Source: Xenophilus azovorans DSM 13620 | GTDB taxonomy: Bacteria > Pseudomonadota > Gammaproteobacteria > Burkholderiales > Burkholderiaceae_C | NCBI RefSeq assembly: GCF_000745855.1 | Contig: NZ_JQKD01000033.1 | Location: 1 to 64,000 of the forward strand | Length of the DNA: 64,000 bases | Direction: 5' to 3' | Shown: positions 16,031 to 24,684 of the stretch, in pieces | How the letters are laid out: each line of letters begins with the position of its first letter | How positions within the stretch are numbered: the stretch's first letter is position 1 | Position numbers and translations under genes: made by a program | The notes under the pieces: model-generated | Told to the model about the DNA's origin: nothing | Database searches by the model: none | Seen by the model: the letters and a program-made list of their open reading frames with translations, nothing else

Positions 16031-17347
16031 ATGCACCCGTCCCTCGCCCGATGCGCCGCCGGCGCCCTGCTCGCCGGTACGGCCCTCGTGAGCGCCGCCC
16101 AGATGCCGCCCGCCGCGCCACCCCTCTCGGCCGCCGACAGCGACCCCGTGCGCCTGGGCTGGATGCAGGGCGCGCCGGTGCCCCCCGACAAGCAGGTCAC
16201 CTTCCAGAACGCCGGCCGCTTCCCGCAGATCCGCTGGGCGCTGCAGCACATGCGCGAGCTGGTGCCCAGCCGCAACGTGTGGCGCGGCAGCGGCGCCGCC
16301 TTCGAGTTGCCGCGCGGCGAGCGCGACTGGTCCGCCTTCCGCTTCGCCGGCGTGGACGGCCAGCCGATGGACATCGACGCCTACGCCGCCGGCACCTACA
16401 CCGATGCCCTGCTCGTGCTGCACCGGGGCCGGGTGGTGCTGGAGCGCTACTGGAGCGGCATGACGCCGAACACGCCGCACTCGGTGTTCTCCGTCACCAA
16501 GTCGATCACCGGCGTGCTGGCCTCGCAGCTCATCGCCGAAGGCAAGCTGGACCCGGACGCCCGGGTCACGCAGTACATCCCCGAGCTGGCCGGCACCGCC
16601 TGGGACGACGCCACCGTGCAGCAGACGCTGGACATGACCGCCGGCGTGCACTTCCGCGAGGACTACGCGGACCCGACCTCCGAGGTGATCCAGTACGCCA
16701 TGGCCTCCGGCCTGGTGCCCTCGCCGCCCAGCTGGAACGGGCCGCGCGACACCATCAGCTTCCTGCGCACGCTGAAGAAGGAGGGCGAGCACGGGGTCGG
16801 CTTCTCCTACAAGACGGTCCACTCCGAGGTGGTGGGCTGGCTGGTGCTCAAGGTCACGGGCAAGCCTTTCTCGCAGAACCTGTCGGAGCGCATCTGGTCG
16901 CGCATGGGCACCGAGAACGACGCCAGCATCAACATCGACCGGCTGGGCTTCGAGTCGATGGGCTCGGGCTTCAACGCCACCGCGCGCGACCTGGCGCGCT
17001 TCGGCGAGATGCTGCGCAACGAGGGCCGCGTCGGTGGCCTCTTCAGCCGCGAGCAGCTGGTGCCCAAGGCGGCGGTGGACATGATCCGCGCCGGCGGCGA
17101 CCGCGAGAAGTTCAAGGCCGGCAACCAGGCGGCGCGGCCGGGCTACTCCTACCGCAACCAGTGGTGGGTCCTGCACAACGCCGACGGCGCCTACGAGGCC
17201 TCCGGCATCCACGGCCAGTACATCCACGTCAACCCGGCGGCCGAGGTGGTGATCGTGCGCCTGGGCTCCTCGCCCGTGGCGGCCAACGGCCCGGCGCACC
17301 CGCTGCACATGCGGGCCTTCCAGGCCATCGCCGACGCGGTGCGCTGA
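16031..17347 (+). CDS. Secreted serine hydrolase of the beta-lactamase (class C/EstB) fold
   Basis: The 438-residue protein has an N-terminal signal peptide ending near SAAQ and a beta-lactamase domain with the SxxK motif S154-V-T-K157 in SVFSVTKSITG, a likely Tyr of the YxN-type motif in GFSYKTVHSE, and an HGQ-type motif near the C-terminus (SGIHGQYIHV). This fold includes class C beta-lactamases, D-amino peptidases and esterases. The substrate cannot be assigned. An AAGGAGA ribosome site precedes the ATG. Its stop and the stop of the convergent gcd gene share a CTGAAG/CTTCAG inverted repeat (17344-17363) with no U-run. Confidence 0.85.
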   Translation: MHPSLARCAAGALLAGTALVSAAQMPPAAPPLSAADSDPVRLGWMQGAPVPPDKQVTFQNAGRFPQIRWALQHMRELVPSRNVWRGSGAAFELPRGERDWSAFRFAGVDGQPMDIDAYAAGTYTDALLVLHRGRVVLERYWSGMTPNTPHSVFSVTKSITGVLASQLIAEGKLDPDARVTQYIPELAGTAWDDATVQQTLDMTAGVHFREDYADPTSEVIQYAMASGLVPSPPSWNGPRDTISFLRTLKKEGEHGVGFSYKTVHSEVVGWLVLKVTGKPFSQNLSERIWSRMGTENDASINIDRLGFESMGSGFNATARDLARFGEMLRNEGRVGGLFSREQLVPKAAVDMIRAGGDREKFKAGNQAARPGYSYRNQWWVLHNADGAYEASGIHGQYIHVNPAAEVVIVRLGSSPVAANGPAHPLHMRAFQAIADAVR

Positions 17348-17359
17348 AGCCGCCCGCCT

Positions 17360-19681
17360 TCAGGGCAGCGCGAAGGCCATGACGTAGTCGCCGCGCTCCT
17401 TGGAGTAGGCGGCGCCGCCGGCCGAGATCACCACGTACTGCTTGCCCGTCCTGGGCGACACGTAGGTCATGGGCGTGGCGCTGCTGCCCACGGGCATCGC
17501 GTGCTTCCAGACTTCGGCGCCGGTCTGCGCGTCGTAGGCGCGCAGGTAGAAGTCCTGGGTGCCCGCGAAGAACACCAGCCCGCCCGCCGTGGCCAGCGTG
17601 CCCGCATAGGTGGGCATGCCGATCGGCATGGGCAGCCCCAGCCGCACGCCCAGCGGGCCGAGCTGCTCGGCCGTTCCGGCCGGCACCTGCCAGGCCACCT
17701 TGCGCGTCTTCAGGTCGATGGCGGTGAGGGTGCCGAAGGGCGGCTGCACGCAGGGCACGCCCAGCCTGGAGAACCAGATGGTGGTGTAGATGCCGTAGGG
17801 CGTGCCGGCCTGCGTCGAGGGGCCGTGCCCGTCGCTCACCGGCGGGTACTTCTTGGCGAAGGCGGGGTAGTCGTCGCGCGGCACGAGCTGGAACACGCTG
17901 GGCACGCGGATGTCGTTGAGGAAGACGCGCTGGTTGGCGGTGTCCACCGACACGCTGCCCCAGTTCAGGCCGCCGACGTTGCCCGGGTGCTCGATGGCGC
18001 GCTGCAGCCCGGGCGGGGTGAAGTCGCCGTCATAGCGCAGGGTGCGGAACTCGATGCGGCACAGCAACTGGTCGAACATCGTCATGCCCCACATCCTGCG
18101 TTCGTCCAGCCGCTCGGCGCCGACGGTGGGCATGCCGACCGAGTAGGGCTGGGTGGGCGAGAGCGTCTCCTCGGGCACGGCGCCTTCCTGCGTCACGGGC
18201 TTCTCGGCGACCTCGGCCAGCGGCTGGCCGGTGGCGCGGTCGAGCAGGAAGAGCTGGCCGCGCTTGGTGGTCTGCAGCACGGCGGGCACCGTGCCGCCCT
18301 TTCCGTCGGGCAGGTCGATCAGGGCGGGCTGCGAGGGCAGGTCGTAGTCCCAGATGTCGTGGTGCACCGTCTGGAACTTCCAGCGCGGGCGGCCGGTGGC
18401 CACGTCGAGCGCGACCAGCGTGGCGTTGTATTCGTCCGAATGCGCCGGGCGGCCCTGCCCGAAGTAGTCGGGCGTGGCGTTGCCCAGCGGCGCGTAGATC
18501 AGGCCGAGCTTGTCGTCGTAGGCGGCCGTGGTCCACATGTTGGGCGTGCCCGGCGTGTAGGTCTGGCCCTCGGGCGGCAGCTTCGTGATGTCCGGGTTGC
18601 CCAGGTCCCAGGCCCAGACCAGCTCGCCGGTGCGGGCGCTGAAGGCGCGGATCACGCCCGAGGGCTCGCCGCGCATCTGGTTGTCCACCACCCAGCCGCC
18701 GACGACGATCAGGTCGCGCGCCACCAGCGGCGCCGAGGTCTGGAAATAGAAGCCGGGCCGCACCGTCCCCATGCCGTGCGCCAGCGACACCGTGCCCTTG
18801 TCGCCGAATTCCTCGCAGGGCTTGCCGGTGCGGGCGTCCAGCTCGATCAGGCGGGCGTCGATGGTGGTCTGCACGATGCGCTCGCGGCAGGCGCCCTCCG
18901 GCGCGGCGGCGGCTTCCTGCGGCGCCTTCCAGTAGCCCAGGCCGCGGCAGCGCTGCCAGAAAGGCGACTTGGCCTGCGGGTCGAAGACCCAGCGCTCCTG
19001 GCCGCTGTCGGCATCGAGCGCGATCAGCTTGTCGTTGCGCGTGCAGCTGTAGACCAGGTCGCCGATCTGCAGCGGCGTGTTCTGGTCCACGCCCGGCTGC
19101 GTGTCGCCGGTGCGGTAGCTCCAGGCCAGCTTGAGCTGCGACACCGTTTCGCGGTTGATCTGGTCGAAGGGCGCGTCGCGTCGGCCTTCCGTCGTGCGGC
19201 CGTAGGCGCTCCAGTCCACCGGCCGGTTGTCGCCGCCCGGCGGCGTATAGGCCATGGATGCATCGGGGCGCACCACGCCGTGCGGCATGAAGGCCAGCCC
19301 GAAGCCGAGCACGAAGAGCAGCGCGAACACGGCGCCGGCGAGGCGCCAGGGCGCGGCGCTGCCGCCCTCGGGCGCGCGCGGCGCCAGCAGCAGGGAGACG
19401 GCGGCCAGCGCCAGCGGCGCCATCAGGCGCGGGAACAGCGCCCAGAAATCGAGGCCGCTCTCCCACAGCGCCCAGGGCAGGGTGAGGACCGCCAGCGCCG
19501 CCACCCACAGCGCGCTGCTGCGCCGCCGGCGCCACATCTGCAGCGCCGCCCACAGCAGGACAAGCCCCGCGGCCACGTAGTAGGGCGACCCCCCGAGCAG
19601 AAGCAGCCGGGCGCCGCCCAGCGCCAGACCCAGACCCATGAGCGCCACCAGCAGCGCCCACACACGCGATACGACAAGCAT
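17360..19681 (-). CDS. gcd: Membrane-bound PQQ-dependent glucose dehydrogenase
   Basis: Gcd oxidises glucose (or related aldoses) to gluconolactone in the periplasm and passes electrons to ubiquinone. The 773-residue protein has five N-terminal membrane helices (residues 1-130) and then an eight-bladed quinoprotein propeller. Visible landmarks are the catalytic region VHHDIWDYDLPSQP, GTPNMWTTAAYD, and the C-terminal SSATPMTYVSPRTGKQYVV. Length is close to the enterobacterial enzyme (about 796). PQQ biosynthesis genes are not in the window. Quinate/shikimate dehydrogenase is a related alternative. Confidence 0.88.
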   Translation of the reverse strand: MLVVSRVWALLVALMGLGLALGGARLLLLGGSPYYVAAGLVLLWAALQMWRRRRSSALWVAALAVLTLPWALWESGLDFWALFPRLMAPLALAAVSLLLAPRAPEGGSAAPWRLAGAVFALLFVLGFGLAFMPHGVVRPDASMAYTPPGGDNRPVDWSAYGRTTEGRRDAPFDQINRETVSQLKLAWSYRTGDTQPGVDQNTPLQIGDLVYSCTRNDKLIALDADSGQERWVFDPQAKSPFWQRCRGLGYWKAPQEAAAAPEGACRERIVQTTIDARLIELDARTGKPCEEFGDKGTVSLAHGMGTVRPGFYFQTSAPLVARDLIVVGGWVVDNQMRGEPSGVIRAFSARTGELVWAWDLGNPDITKLPPEGQTYTPGTPNMWTTAAYDDKLGLIYAPLGNATPDYFGQGRPAHSDEYNATLVALDVATGRPRWKFQTVHHDIWDYDLPSQPALIDLPDGKGGTVPAVLQTTKRGQLFLLDRATGQPLAEVAEKPVTQEGAVPEETLSPTQPYSVGMPTVGAERLDERRMWGMTMFDQLLCRIEFRTLRYDGDFTPPGLQRAIEHPGNVGGLNWGSVSVDTANQRVFLNDIRVPSVFQLVPRDDYPAFAKKYPPVSDGHGPSTQAGTPYGIYTTIWFSRLGVPCVQPPFGTLTAIDLKTRKVAWQVPAGTAEQLGPLGVRLGLPMPIGMPTYAGTLATAGGLVFFAGTQDFYLRAYDAQTGAEVWKHAMPVGSSATPMTYVSPRTGKQYVVISAGGAAYSKERGDYVMAFALP

Positions 19682-19842
19682 GCTTTCCCTTGTTTCAAGT
19701 CGAGACCGCGCCGACTCTAGGGAACATCGCCCGCCCGCGGGATCGCCATGAGGACACGGTGGGCATTCGATCCGGCCCGCGCGCGCATGGGCTTGCCGGT
19801 GCTAGGCGACGCGCCGGCCCGCGTCTTCCTAGAATGGCCTTC

Positions 19843-21303
19843 ATGATCTCCCGCGAACCCACCCTCGAGCGCCTGGCCACGGCGCAGCAGCTCCTGCTCG
19901 CCCCCTTCGGGCTGGACGAGACGCACCTGGCGAAGGCGCTGGCCGAGATCCGCGCCCACAAGGTGGACGACGCCGACCTGTACTTCCAGTACACCCGCGC
20001 CGAGGGCTGGAGCCTGGAGGAGGGCATCGTCAAGACCGGCAGCTTCAGCATCGACCAGGGCGTGGGCGTGCGCGCGGTCAGCGGCGAGAAGACCGCCTTC
20101 GCCTATTCGGACGACATCTCCGAGGCCTCGCTGCTGGACGCCGCGCGCACCGTGCGCGCCATCGCCGCGGCCGGCAAGTCGGCCCGGGTGAAGGCGCCGG
20201 CGCGCAAGGTGGCGCCCAGCCGGCAGCTCTACGGCGGCATCGACCCGATCGCCAGCCTGGACAGCACGGCCAAGGTGCAGTTGCTGGAGCAGGTCGAGCA
20301 GCTCGCCCGCGCGCGCGACCCGCGCGTCGTGCAGGTGATGGCGGGCCTGGCCAGCGAGTACGACGTGGTGCTGGTGGCGCGCGCCGACGGCACCCTGGCG
20401 GCCGACGTGCGGCCGCTGGTGCGCCTGTCGGTGACGGTGATCGCCGAGCAGAACGGGCGGCGCGAGATGGGCTTCGGCGGCGGCGGCGGGCGCTTCGGGC
20501 TGGCGTACTTCAGCCAGGCGCAGATCGCCGAGTACGTGGAGCAGGCGGTCGGCGCGGCCCTCACCAACCTCGAGTCGCGCCCCGCCCCGGCCGGCGAGAT
20601 GACGGTGGTGCTCGGCCCCGGCTGGCCCGGCATCCTGCTGCACGAGGCCATCGGCCACGGCCTGGAGGGCGACTTCAACCGCAAGGAGTCCAGCGCCTTC
20701 TCCGGCCGCATCGGCCAGCGCGTGGCGGCCAAGGGCGTGACGGTGCTGGACGACGGCACCATCGCCGACCGGCGCGGCTCGCTCAACGTGGACGACGAGG
20801 GCAACCCCAGCCAGCGCAACGTGCTGATCGAGGACGGCATCCTCAAGGGCTACATCCAGGACGCGCTCAACGCCCGGCTGATGAACGTCAGGCCCACCGG
20901 CAACGGCCGGCGCGAGAGCTACGCCCACGTACCCATGCCGCGCATGACCAACACCTACATGCTCGGCGGCGACAAGGACCCCGACGAGATCGTCGCCAGC
21001 ATCGGCAAGGGCCTGTACGCCACCAACTTCGGCGGCGGCCAGGTGGACATCACCAGCGGCAAGTTCGTCTTCTCCGCCAGCGAGGCCTGGTGGGTCGAGA
21101 ACGGGAAGAAGCTCTATCCAGTGAAGGGCGCCACCATCGTCGGCAACGGCCCCGACGCGCTCACGCGCGTGAGCATGATCGGCAACGACATGGCGTTGGA
21201 CAGCGGCGTGGGCACCTGCGGCAAGGAAGGCCAGAGCGTGCCCGTCGGCGTCGGCCAGCCGACCTTGCGCATCGACGGGCTGACGGTCGGCGGCACGGCT
21301 TGA
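19843..21303 (+). CDS. tldD: Metalloprotease TldD
   Basis: TldD with TldE/PmbA forms a cytosolic zinc protease that degrades unfolded peptides and matures microcin B17 and CcdA. The 486-residue protein shows the zinc motif HEAIGHGLEGD after LGPGWPGILL and the conserved C-terminal stretch GTCGKEGQSVPVGVGQPTLR. ATG 19843 gives the family's usual length; an in-frame ATG at 19834 is equally possible. pmbA is not nearby. It is divergent from gcd. Confidence 0.95.
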   Translation: MISREPTLERLATAQQLLLAPFGLDETHLAKALAEIRAHKVDDADLYFQYTRAEGWSLEEGIVKTGSFSIDQGVGVRAVSGEKTAFAYSDDISEASLLDAARTVRAIAAAGKSARVKAPARKVAPSRQLYGGIDPIASLDSTAKVQLLEQVEQLARARDPRVVQVMAGLASEYDVVLVARADGTLAADVRPLVRLSVTVIAEQNGRREMGFGGGGGRFGLAYFSQAQIAEYVEQAVGAALTNLESRPAPAGEMTVVLGPGWPGILLHEAIGHGLEGDFNRKESSAFSGRIGQRVAAKGVTVLDDGTIADRRGSLNVDDEGNPSQRNVLIEDGILKGYIQDALNARLMNVRPTGNGRRESYAHVPMPRMTNTYMLGGDKDPDEIVASIGKGLYATNFGGGQVDITSGKFVFSASEAWWVENGKKLYPVKGATIVGNGPDALTRVSMIGNDMALDSGVGTCGKEGQSVPVGVGQPTLRIDGLTVGGTA

Positions 21304-21365
21304 CGGCCCGGATGATGGCAATCCGCAACAGTCTTTCCCGCCGCCGTGTGCTAGAGTCGGCCCCT

Positions 21366-21440
21366 ATGCCCGCCGCACGCGCTTTCTACTTTGCCTACTT
21401 TTGGTTCCCGGACTCCGGCGGACGAGTGGCGCGCGCGTAA
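21366..21440 (+). CDS. Aromatic-amino-acid leader peptide upstream of DAHP synthase
   Basis: A 24-residue reading frame from ATG 21366 to TAA 21438-21440 contains the run FYFAYFWF (codons 7-14): four Phe, two Tyr and one Trp in eight residues. It is directly followed by a terminator hairpin and then by the aroF/aroG-type gene. This is the layout of an attenuation leader peptide, in which ribosome stalling at scarce aminoacyl-tRNA decides between terminator and antiterminator. The peptide itself probably has no function. The role is inferred from codon content, position and RNA complementarity. Confidence 0.8.
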   Translation: MPAARAFYFAYFWFPDSGGRVARA

Positions 21441-21473
21441 AAGCAGACAGACCGAACCTCGAAGAACCGCCGG
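21415..21473 (+). promoter_or_regulatory. Predicted antiterminator pairing of the aro attenuator
   Basis: CCGGCGG at 21415-21421, inside the leader-peptide codons for Ser-Gly-Gly, is exactly complementary to CCGCCGG at 21467-21473, the 5' arm of the terminator. It is identical to the terminator's own 3' arm (21484-21490), so the two pairings exclude each other. A ribosome paused on the first Phe/Tyr codons would leave 21415-21421 free to form the antiterminator. A ribosome reaching the stop at 21438 would cover it. Confidence 0.65.
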
Positions 21474-21496
21474 TGCGAAAGCCCCGGCGGTTTTTT
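21465..21496 (+). terminator. Attenuator terminator upstream of DAHP synthase
   Basis: AACCGCCGG (21465-21473) pairs with CCGGCGGTT (21484-21492) around a ten-base loop and runs into a stretch of six T (21491-21496). It is a strong intrinsic terminator 46 bases before the DAHP synthase ATG and 24 bases after the leader-peptide stop. Its position before, not after, a gene is what marks it as an attenuator. Confidence 0.85.
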
Positions 21497-21542
21497 CTTG
21501 GCCGCTCCGAATCACATCACAGCACCCGAGGAAGAAAAAAGC

Positions 21543-22667
21543 ATGAGCCCCCAAGCGACCCCCGGCACCAGCGAGTCCTGGTATGCGCAGCCCGTCGAGA
21601 AAACAGGCCAGACCGACGACCAGCGCATCAAGGACATCAACGTGCTTCCCCCGCCCGAACACCTCATCCGCTTCTTCCCGATCCGCGGCACGCCGGTGGA
21701 GACGCTGATCGGCCAGACCCGCCGCAGCATCCACAACATCATGGCCGGCAAGGACGACCGGCTGCTGGTGATCATGGGACCGTGCTCCATCCACGACCCG
21801 GCCGCGGCGGTGGAGTACGGACGGCGCCTGAAGGCCGAGCGCGACAAGTACGCCGGCACGCTGGAGATCGTGATGCGCGTGTATTTCGAGAAGCCGCGCA
21901 CCACGGTCGGCTGGAAGGGCCTGATCAACGACCCCTACCTGGACGAGAGCTACCGCATCGACGAGGGCCTGCGCATCGCGCGCCAGCTGCTCATCGACAT
22001 CAACCGCGTCGGCCTGCCGGCGGCCAGCGAGTTCCTCGACGTGATCTCGCCGCAGTACATCGGCGACCTGATCAGCTGGGGTGCGATCGGCGCGCGCACC
22101 ACCGAGAGCCAGGTGCACCGCGAGCTGGCCAGCGGCCTGTCGGCGCCGATCGGCTTCAAGAACGGCACCGACGGCAACATCCGCATCGCCACCGACGCCA
22201 TCCAGGCGGCGGCGCGCGGGCACCACTTCCTCTCGGTGCACAAGAACGGGCAGGTCGCCATCGTCCAGACCAAGGGCAACAAGGACTGCCACGTCATCCT
22301 GCGCGGCGGCAAGGCGCCCAACTACGACGCCGCCAGCGTCGAGGCCGCCTGCAAGGACCTGGAGGCCGCCAAGCTGCCGCCCACGCTGATGGTCGACTGC
22401 AGCCACGCCAACAGCAGCAAGCAGCACGGCAAGCAGATGGACGTGGCGCGCGACATCGCCGGGCAGATCGCCGGCGGCAGCCGCCGCGTCTTCGGCGTGA
22501 TGGTGGAAAGCCACCTGCAGCCCGGCGCGCAGAAGTTCACCCCCGGCAAGGACTCGATCGCCGCGCTGGAATACGGCAAGAGCATCACCGACGCCTGCCT
22601 GGGCTGGGACGATTCGCGGGAACTGCTCGAGACGCTGTCGCAGGCCGTCAAGCAGCGCCGCGGCTGA
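21543..22667 (+). CDS. aroG: 3-deoxy-7-phosphoheptulonate (DAHP) synthase, class I
   Basis: This enzyme condenses phosphoenolpyruvate and erythrose 4-phosphate, the first step of the shikimate pathway. The 374-residue protein has the class I (AroF/G/H) motifs IRGTPVETLIGQTRRSIHNI, VIMGPCSIHDP, FKNGTDGNI and DCSHANSSKQ. ATG 21543 has GAGGAAG upstream. Which of Phe, Tyr or Trp feeds back on it cannot be read, so aroG versus aroF is uncertain. Expression is predicted to be attenuated through the leader peptide at 21366. Confidence 0.93.
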   Translation: MSPQATPGTSESWYAQPVEKTGQTDDQRIKDINVLPPPEHLIRFFPIRGTPVETLIGQTRRSIHNIMAGKDDRLLVIMGPCSIHDPAAAVEYGRRLKAERDKYAGTLEIVMRVYFEKPRTTVGWKGLINDPYLDESYRIDEGLRIARQLLIDINRVGLPAASEFLDVISPQYIGDLISWGAIGARTTESQVHRELASGLSAPIGFKNGTDGNIRIATDAIQAAARGHHFLSVHKNGQVAIVQTKGNKDCHVILRGGKAPNYDAASVEAACKDLEAAKLPPTLMVDCSHANSSKQHGKQMDVARDIAGQIAGGSRRVFGVMVESHLQPGAQKFTPGKDSIAALEYGKSITDACLGWDDSRELLETLSQAVKQRRG

Positions 22668-22671
22668 GGGT

Positions 22672-23172
22672 TCAGATGAACCGCGCGAGCGCCGGCCAGT
22701 GGTGGCGCAATGCGGCGGCCTCGTCGCCGGCCGCATCCATCAGCGCGAAATCGGCGAACTCGAAGCCCGGTGCCACGGCGCAGGCCAGCAGGCTGTAGTC
22801 GCCGGCCGGGTGCTGCGCCAGCGGCTCGGCCGCCTGCCACTGGCCGGCCGGCACCACGTGCTGCGGGCGGGTGCCGTGGTCGTCCACCGGACCGAGGCGC
22901 ACGTGGGCCGGCGCGGTGCGCAGGGCAGGGTCGGCGGTCCACAGGGCCAGCGGCACGCCTTCCAGATGCGTCCACAGCTCGTCGGACGCCACCCGGTGCC
23001 AGCGCGAGTGCCGGCCGGCTTCCAGCAGGAAGTAGATGCTGGTCAGCGCCGCGCGGGGCGCGCGGCCGTCGGTGCACTGCACCTGCGCGCCGGAGCGGAA
23101 CATCTCGCGGTACCAGCCGCCCTCGGGGTGCGGCTGCAGGCCCAGCGTGTCGATCAGGTGGCGGGCGCGCAT
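22672..23172 (-). CDS. Cupin-fold protein of the DUF985 family
   Basis: The 166-residue protein shows the DUF985/Cupin_5 hallmarks: HPEGGWYREMFRS near the N-terminus, TSIYFLLEAGRHSRWHRV, DELWTHLEGVPL, and the C-terminal CAVAPGFEFADFAL. The family forms a jelly-roll barrel; some members are linked to sugar-nucleotide or osmotic functions, but no reaction is established. It lies just upstream (24 bases) of nothing on its own strand except mpl, which reads into it, so the two may be co-transcribed. Confidence 0.85.
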   Translation of the reverse strand: MRARHLIDTLGLQPHPEGGWYREMFRSGAQVQCTDGRAPRAALTSIYFLLEAGRHSRWHRVASDELWTHLEGVPLALWTADPALRTAPAHVRLGPVDDHGTRPQHVVPAGQWQAAEPLAQHPAGDYSLLACAVAPGFEFADFALMDAAGDEAAALRHHWPALARFI

Positions 23173-23196
23173 GGGCGGGCTCCTTTGGCTTCTTCT

Positions 23197-24597
23197 TCAG
23201 TGCCGCAGCGCGGCCAGCAGCCGCTCGTGGATGCCGCCGAAGCCGCCGTTGCTCATGCAGACGATGTGGTCGCCCGGCCGGGCGGCGGCGCTGACCTGCG
23301 CCACCAGCGCATCGATGCTCCCGGCGGTGGCGGCGCGCGCGCCCAGCGGCGCGAGGGCCGCGGCGGCATCCCAGTCGAGGCCGGCGGTGTGGCAGAAGGC
23401 GAGATCGGCGTCGCGCAGGCTGTCGGGCAGCAGCGCGGCCATGGTGCCCAGCTTCATGGTGTTGCTGCGCGGCTCGAACACGGCCAGGATGCGCTCCGCC
23501 TGCCGGCCCTCGCCGTCGAGCCGGCGGCGCAGCCCGTCCAGCGTGGTGAGGATGGCCGTCGGGTGGTGCGCGAAATCGTCGTACACGCGGATCGACGCCT
23601 CGCCGGGCCGTGCCGCCTCGCCGCGCAGCTCCATGCGCCGCCGCACGTTGCGGAAGGACGAGAGCGCCTGCGCGGCGTCGGCCGGCGCCACGCCCACGTG
23701 CTCCGCCGCCGCGATGGCGGCCAGCGCGTTCATCTGGTTGTGCGCGCCGGTCAGCGCCCACGCGACGCGCCCCACCGGCCGGCCGTCGCGCAGCACGGCG
23801 AAGGCGTGCTGCGCGCCCTCGGCGCGCCAGCGCGCTTCGCCGCGGCTGCCGAAGCCTTCCACGCCGCTCCAGCAGCCCATCGCCAGCACGCGCGCCAGGC
23901 TCGCCTCGTCGGCGTTGACGACCAGCCGCCCGCTGGCCGGCACGGTGCGCACCAGGTGATGGAACTGCCGCTCGATCGCCGCCAGGTCGTCGAAGATGTC
24001 GGCGTGGTCGAACTCCAGGTTGTTCAGGATCGCCGTGCGCGGGCGGTAGTGGACGAACTTGCTGCGCTTGTCGAAGAAGGCGGTGTCGTACTCGTCGGCC
24101 TCGATGACGAAGCCGTTGCCCTGGCCGAGACGTGCCGACACGCTGAAGTCCAGCGGCACGCCGCCGACCAGGAAGCCCGGCGCGAGGCCCGCCTGCTCCA
24201 GCACCCAGGTCAGCATGGAGGTCGTGGTCGTCTTGCCGTGCGTGCCGGCCACCGCCAGTACGTGGCGGTCGGCCAGCACGTGCTCGGCCAGCCACTGCGG
24301 CCCGCTGGTGTAGCGGGCGCCGGCATCGAGGATCGCCTCCATCAGCGGGAACTTGGGCGATCCATCCGCCAGGCGCGTTCGAGAGACCACGTTGCCGATC
24401 ACGAACACGTCGGGCGCCAGCGCCATCTGGTCGGCCGCGTAGCCCTCGATCAGCTCGATGCCCAGGGCGCGCAGCTGGTCGCTCATCGGCGGGTAGACAC
24501 CGGCGTCGCAGCCCGTCACGCGGTGGCCGGCCTCGCGCGCGAGTGCCGCCACGCCGCCCATGAAGGTGCCGCAGATGCCGAGGATGTGGATGTGCAT
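23197..24597 (-). CDS. mpl: UDP-N-acetylmuramate:tripeptide ligase Mpl
   Basis: Mpl re-attaches recycled L-Ala-gamma-D-Glu-meso-DAP to UDP-MurNAc in peptidoglycan recycling. The 466-residue protein begins MHIHILGICGTFMGGVAALA. It has the Mur-ligase P-loop AGTHGKTTTTSML, NLEFDHADIFDDL and the C-terminal-domain motif DDFAHHPTAI. Length matches the family. ampD at 36695 supplies another step of the same recycling route elsewhere in the window. Confidence 0.95.
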   Translation of the reverse strand: MHIHILGICGTFMGGVAALAREAGHRVTGCDAGVYPPMSDQLRALGIELIEGYAADQMALAPDVFVIGNVVSRTRLADGSPKFPLMEAILDAGARYTSGPQWLAEHVLADRHVLAVAGTHGKTTTTSMLTWVLEQAGLAPGFLVGGVPLDFSVSARLGQGNGFVIEADEYDTAFFDKRSKFVHYRPRTAILNNLEFDHADIFDDLAAIERQFHHLVRTVPASGRLVVNADEASLARVLAMGCWSGVEGFGSRGEARWRAEGAQHAFAVLRDGRPVGRVAWALTGAHNQMNALAAIAAAEHVGVAPADAAQALSSFRNVRRRMELRGEAARPGEASIRVYDDFAHHPTAILTTLDGLRRRLDGEGRQAERILAVFEPRSNTMKLGTMAALLPDSLRDADLAFCHTAGLDWDAAAALAPLGARAATAGSIDALVAQVSAAARPGDHIVCMSNGGFGGIHERLLAALRH

Positions 24598-24684
24598 CGC
24601 GGCATTCTAGGAAGCGCCGCACCCCGCCCTGCGGCCTTTGCGGGTCTTGCCGCGGGGCGCCGGGTGCGCGGGCACAATGCGCCG

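Noticed and set aside
17344-17363. CTGAAG/CTTCAG inverted repeat between the serine hydrolase and gcd
   Set aside because: The stem is only six base pairs and lacks a U-run on either strand, so it is not called a terminator.
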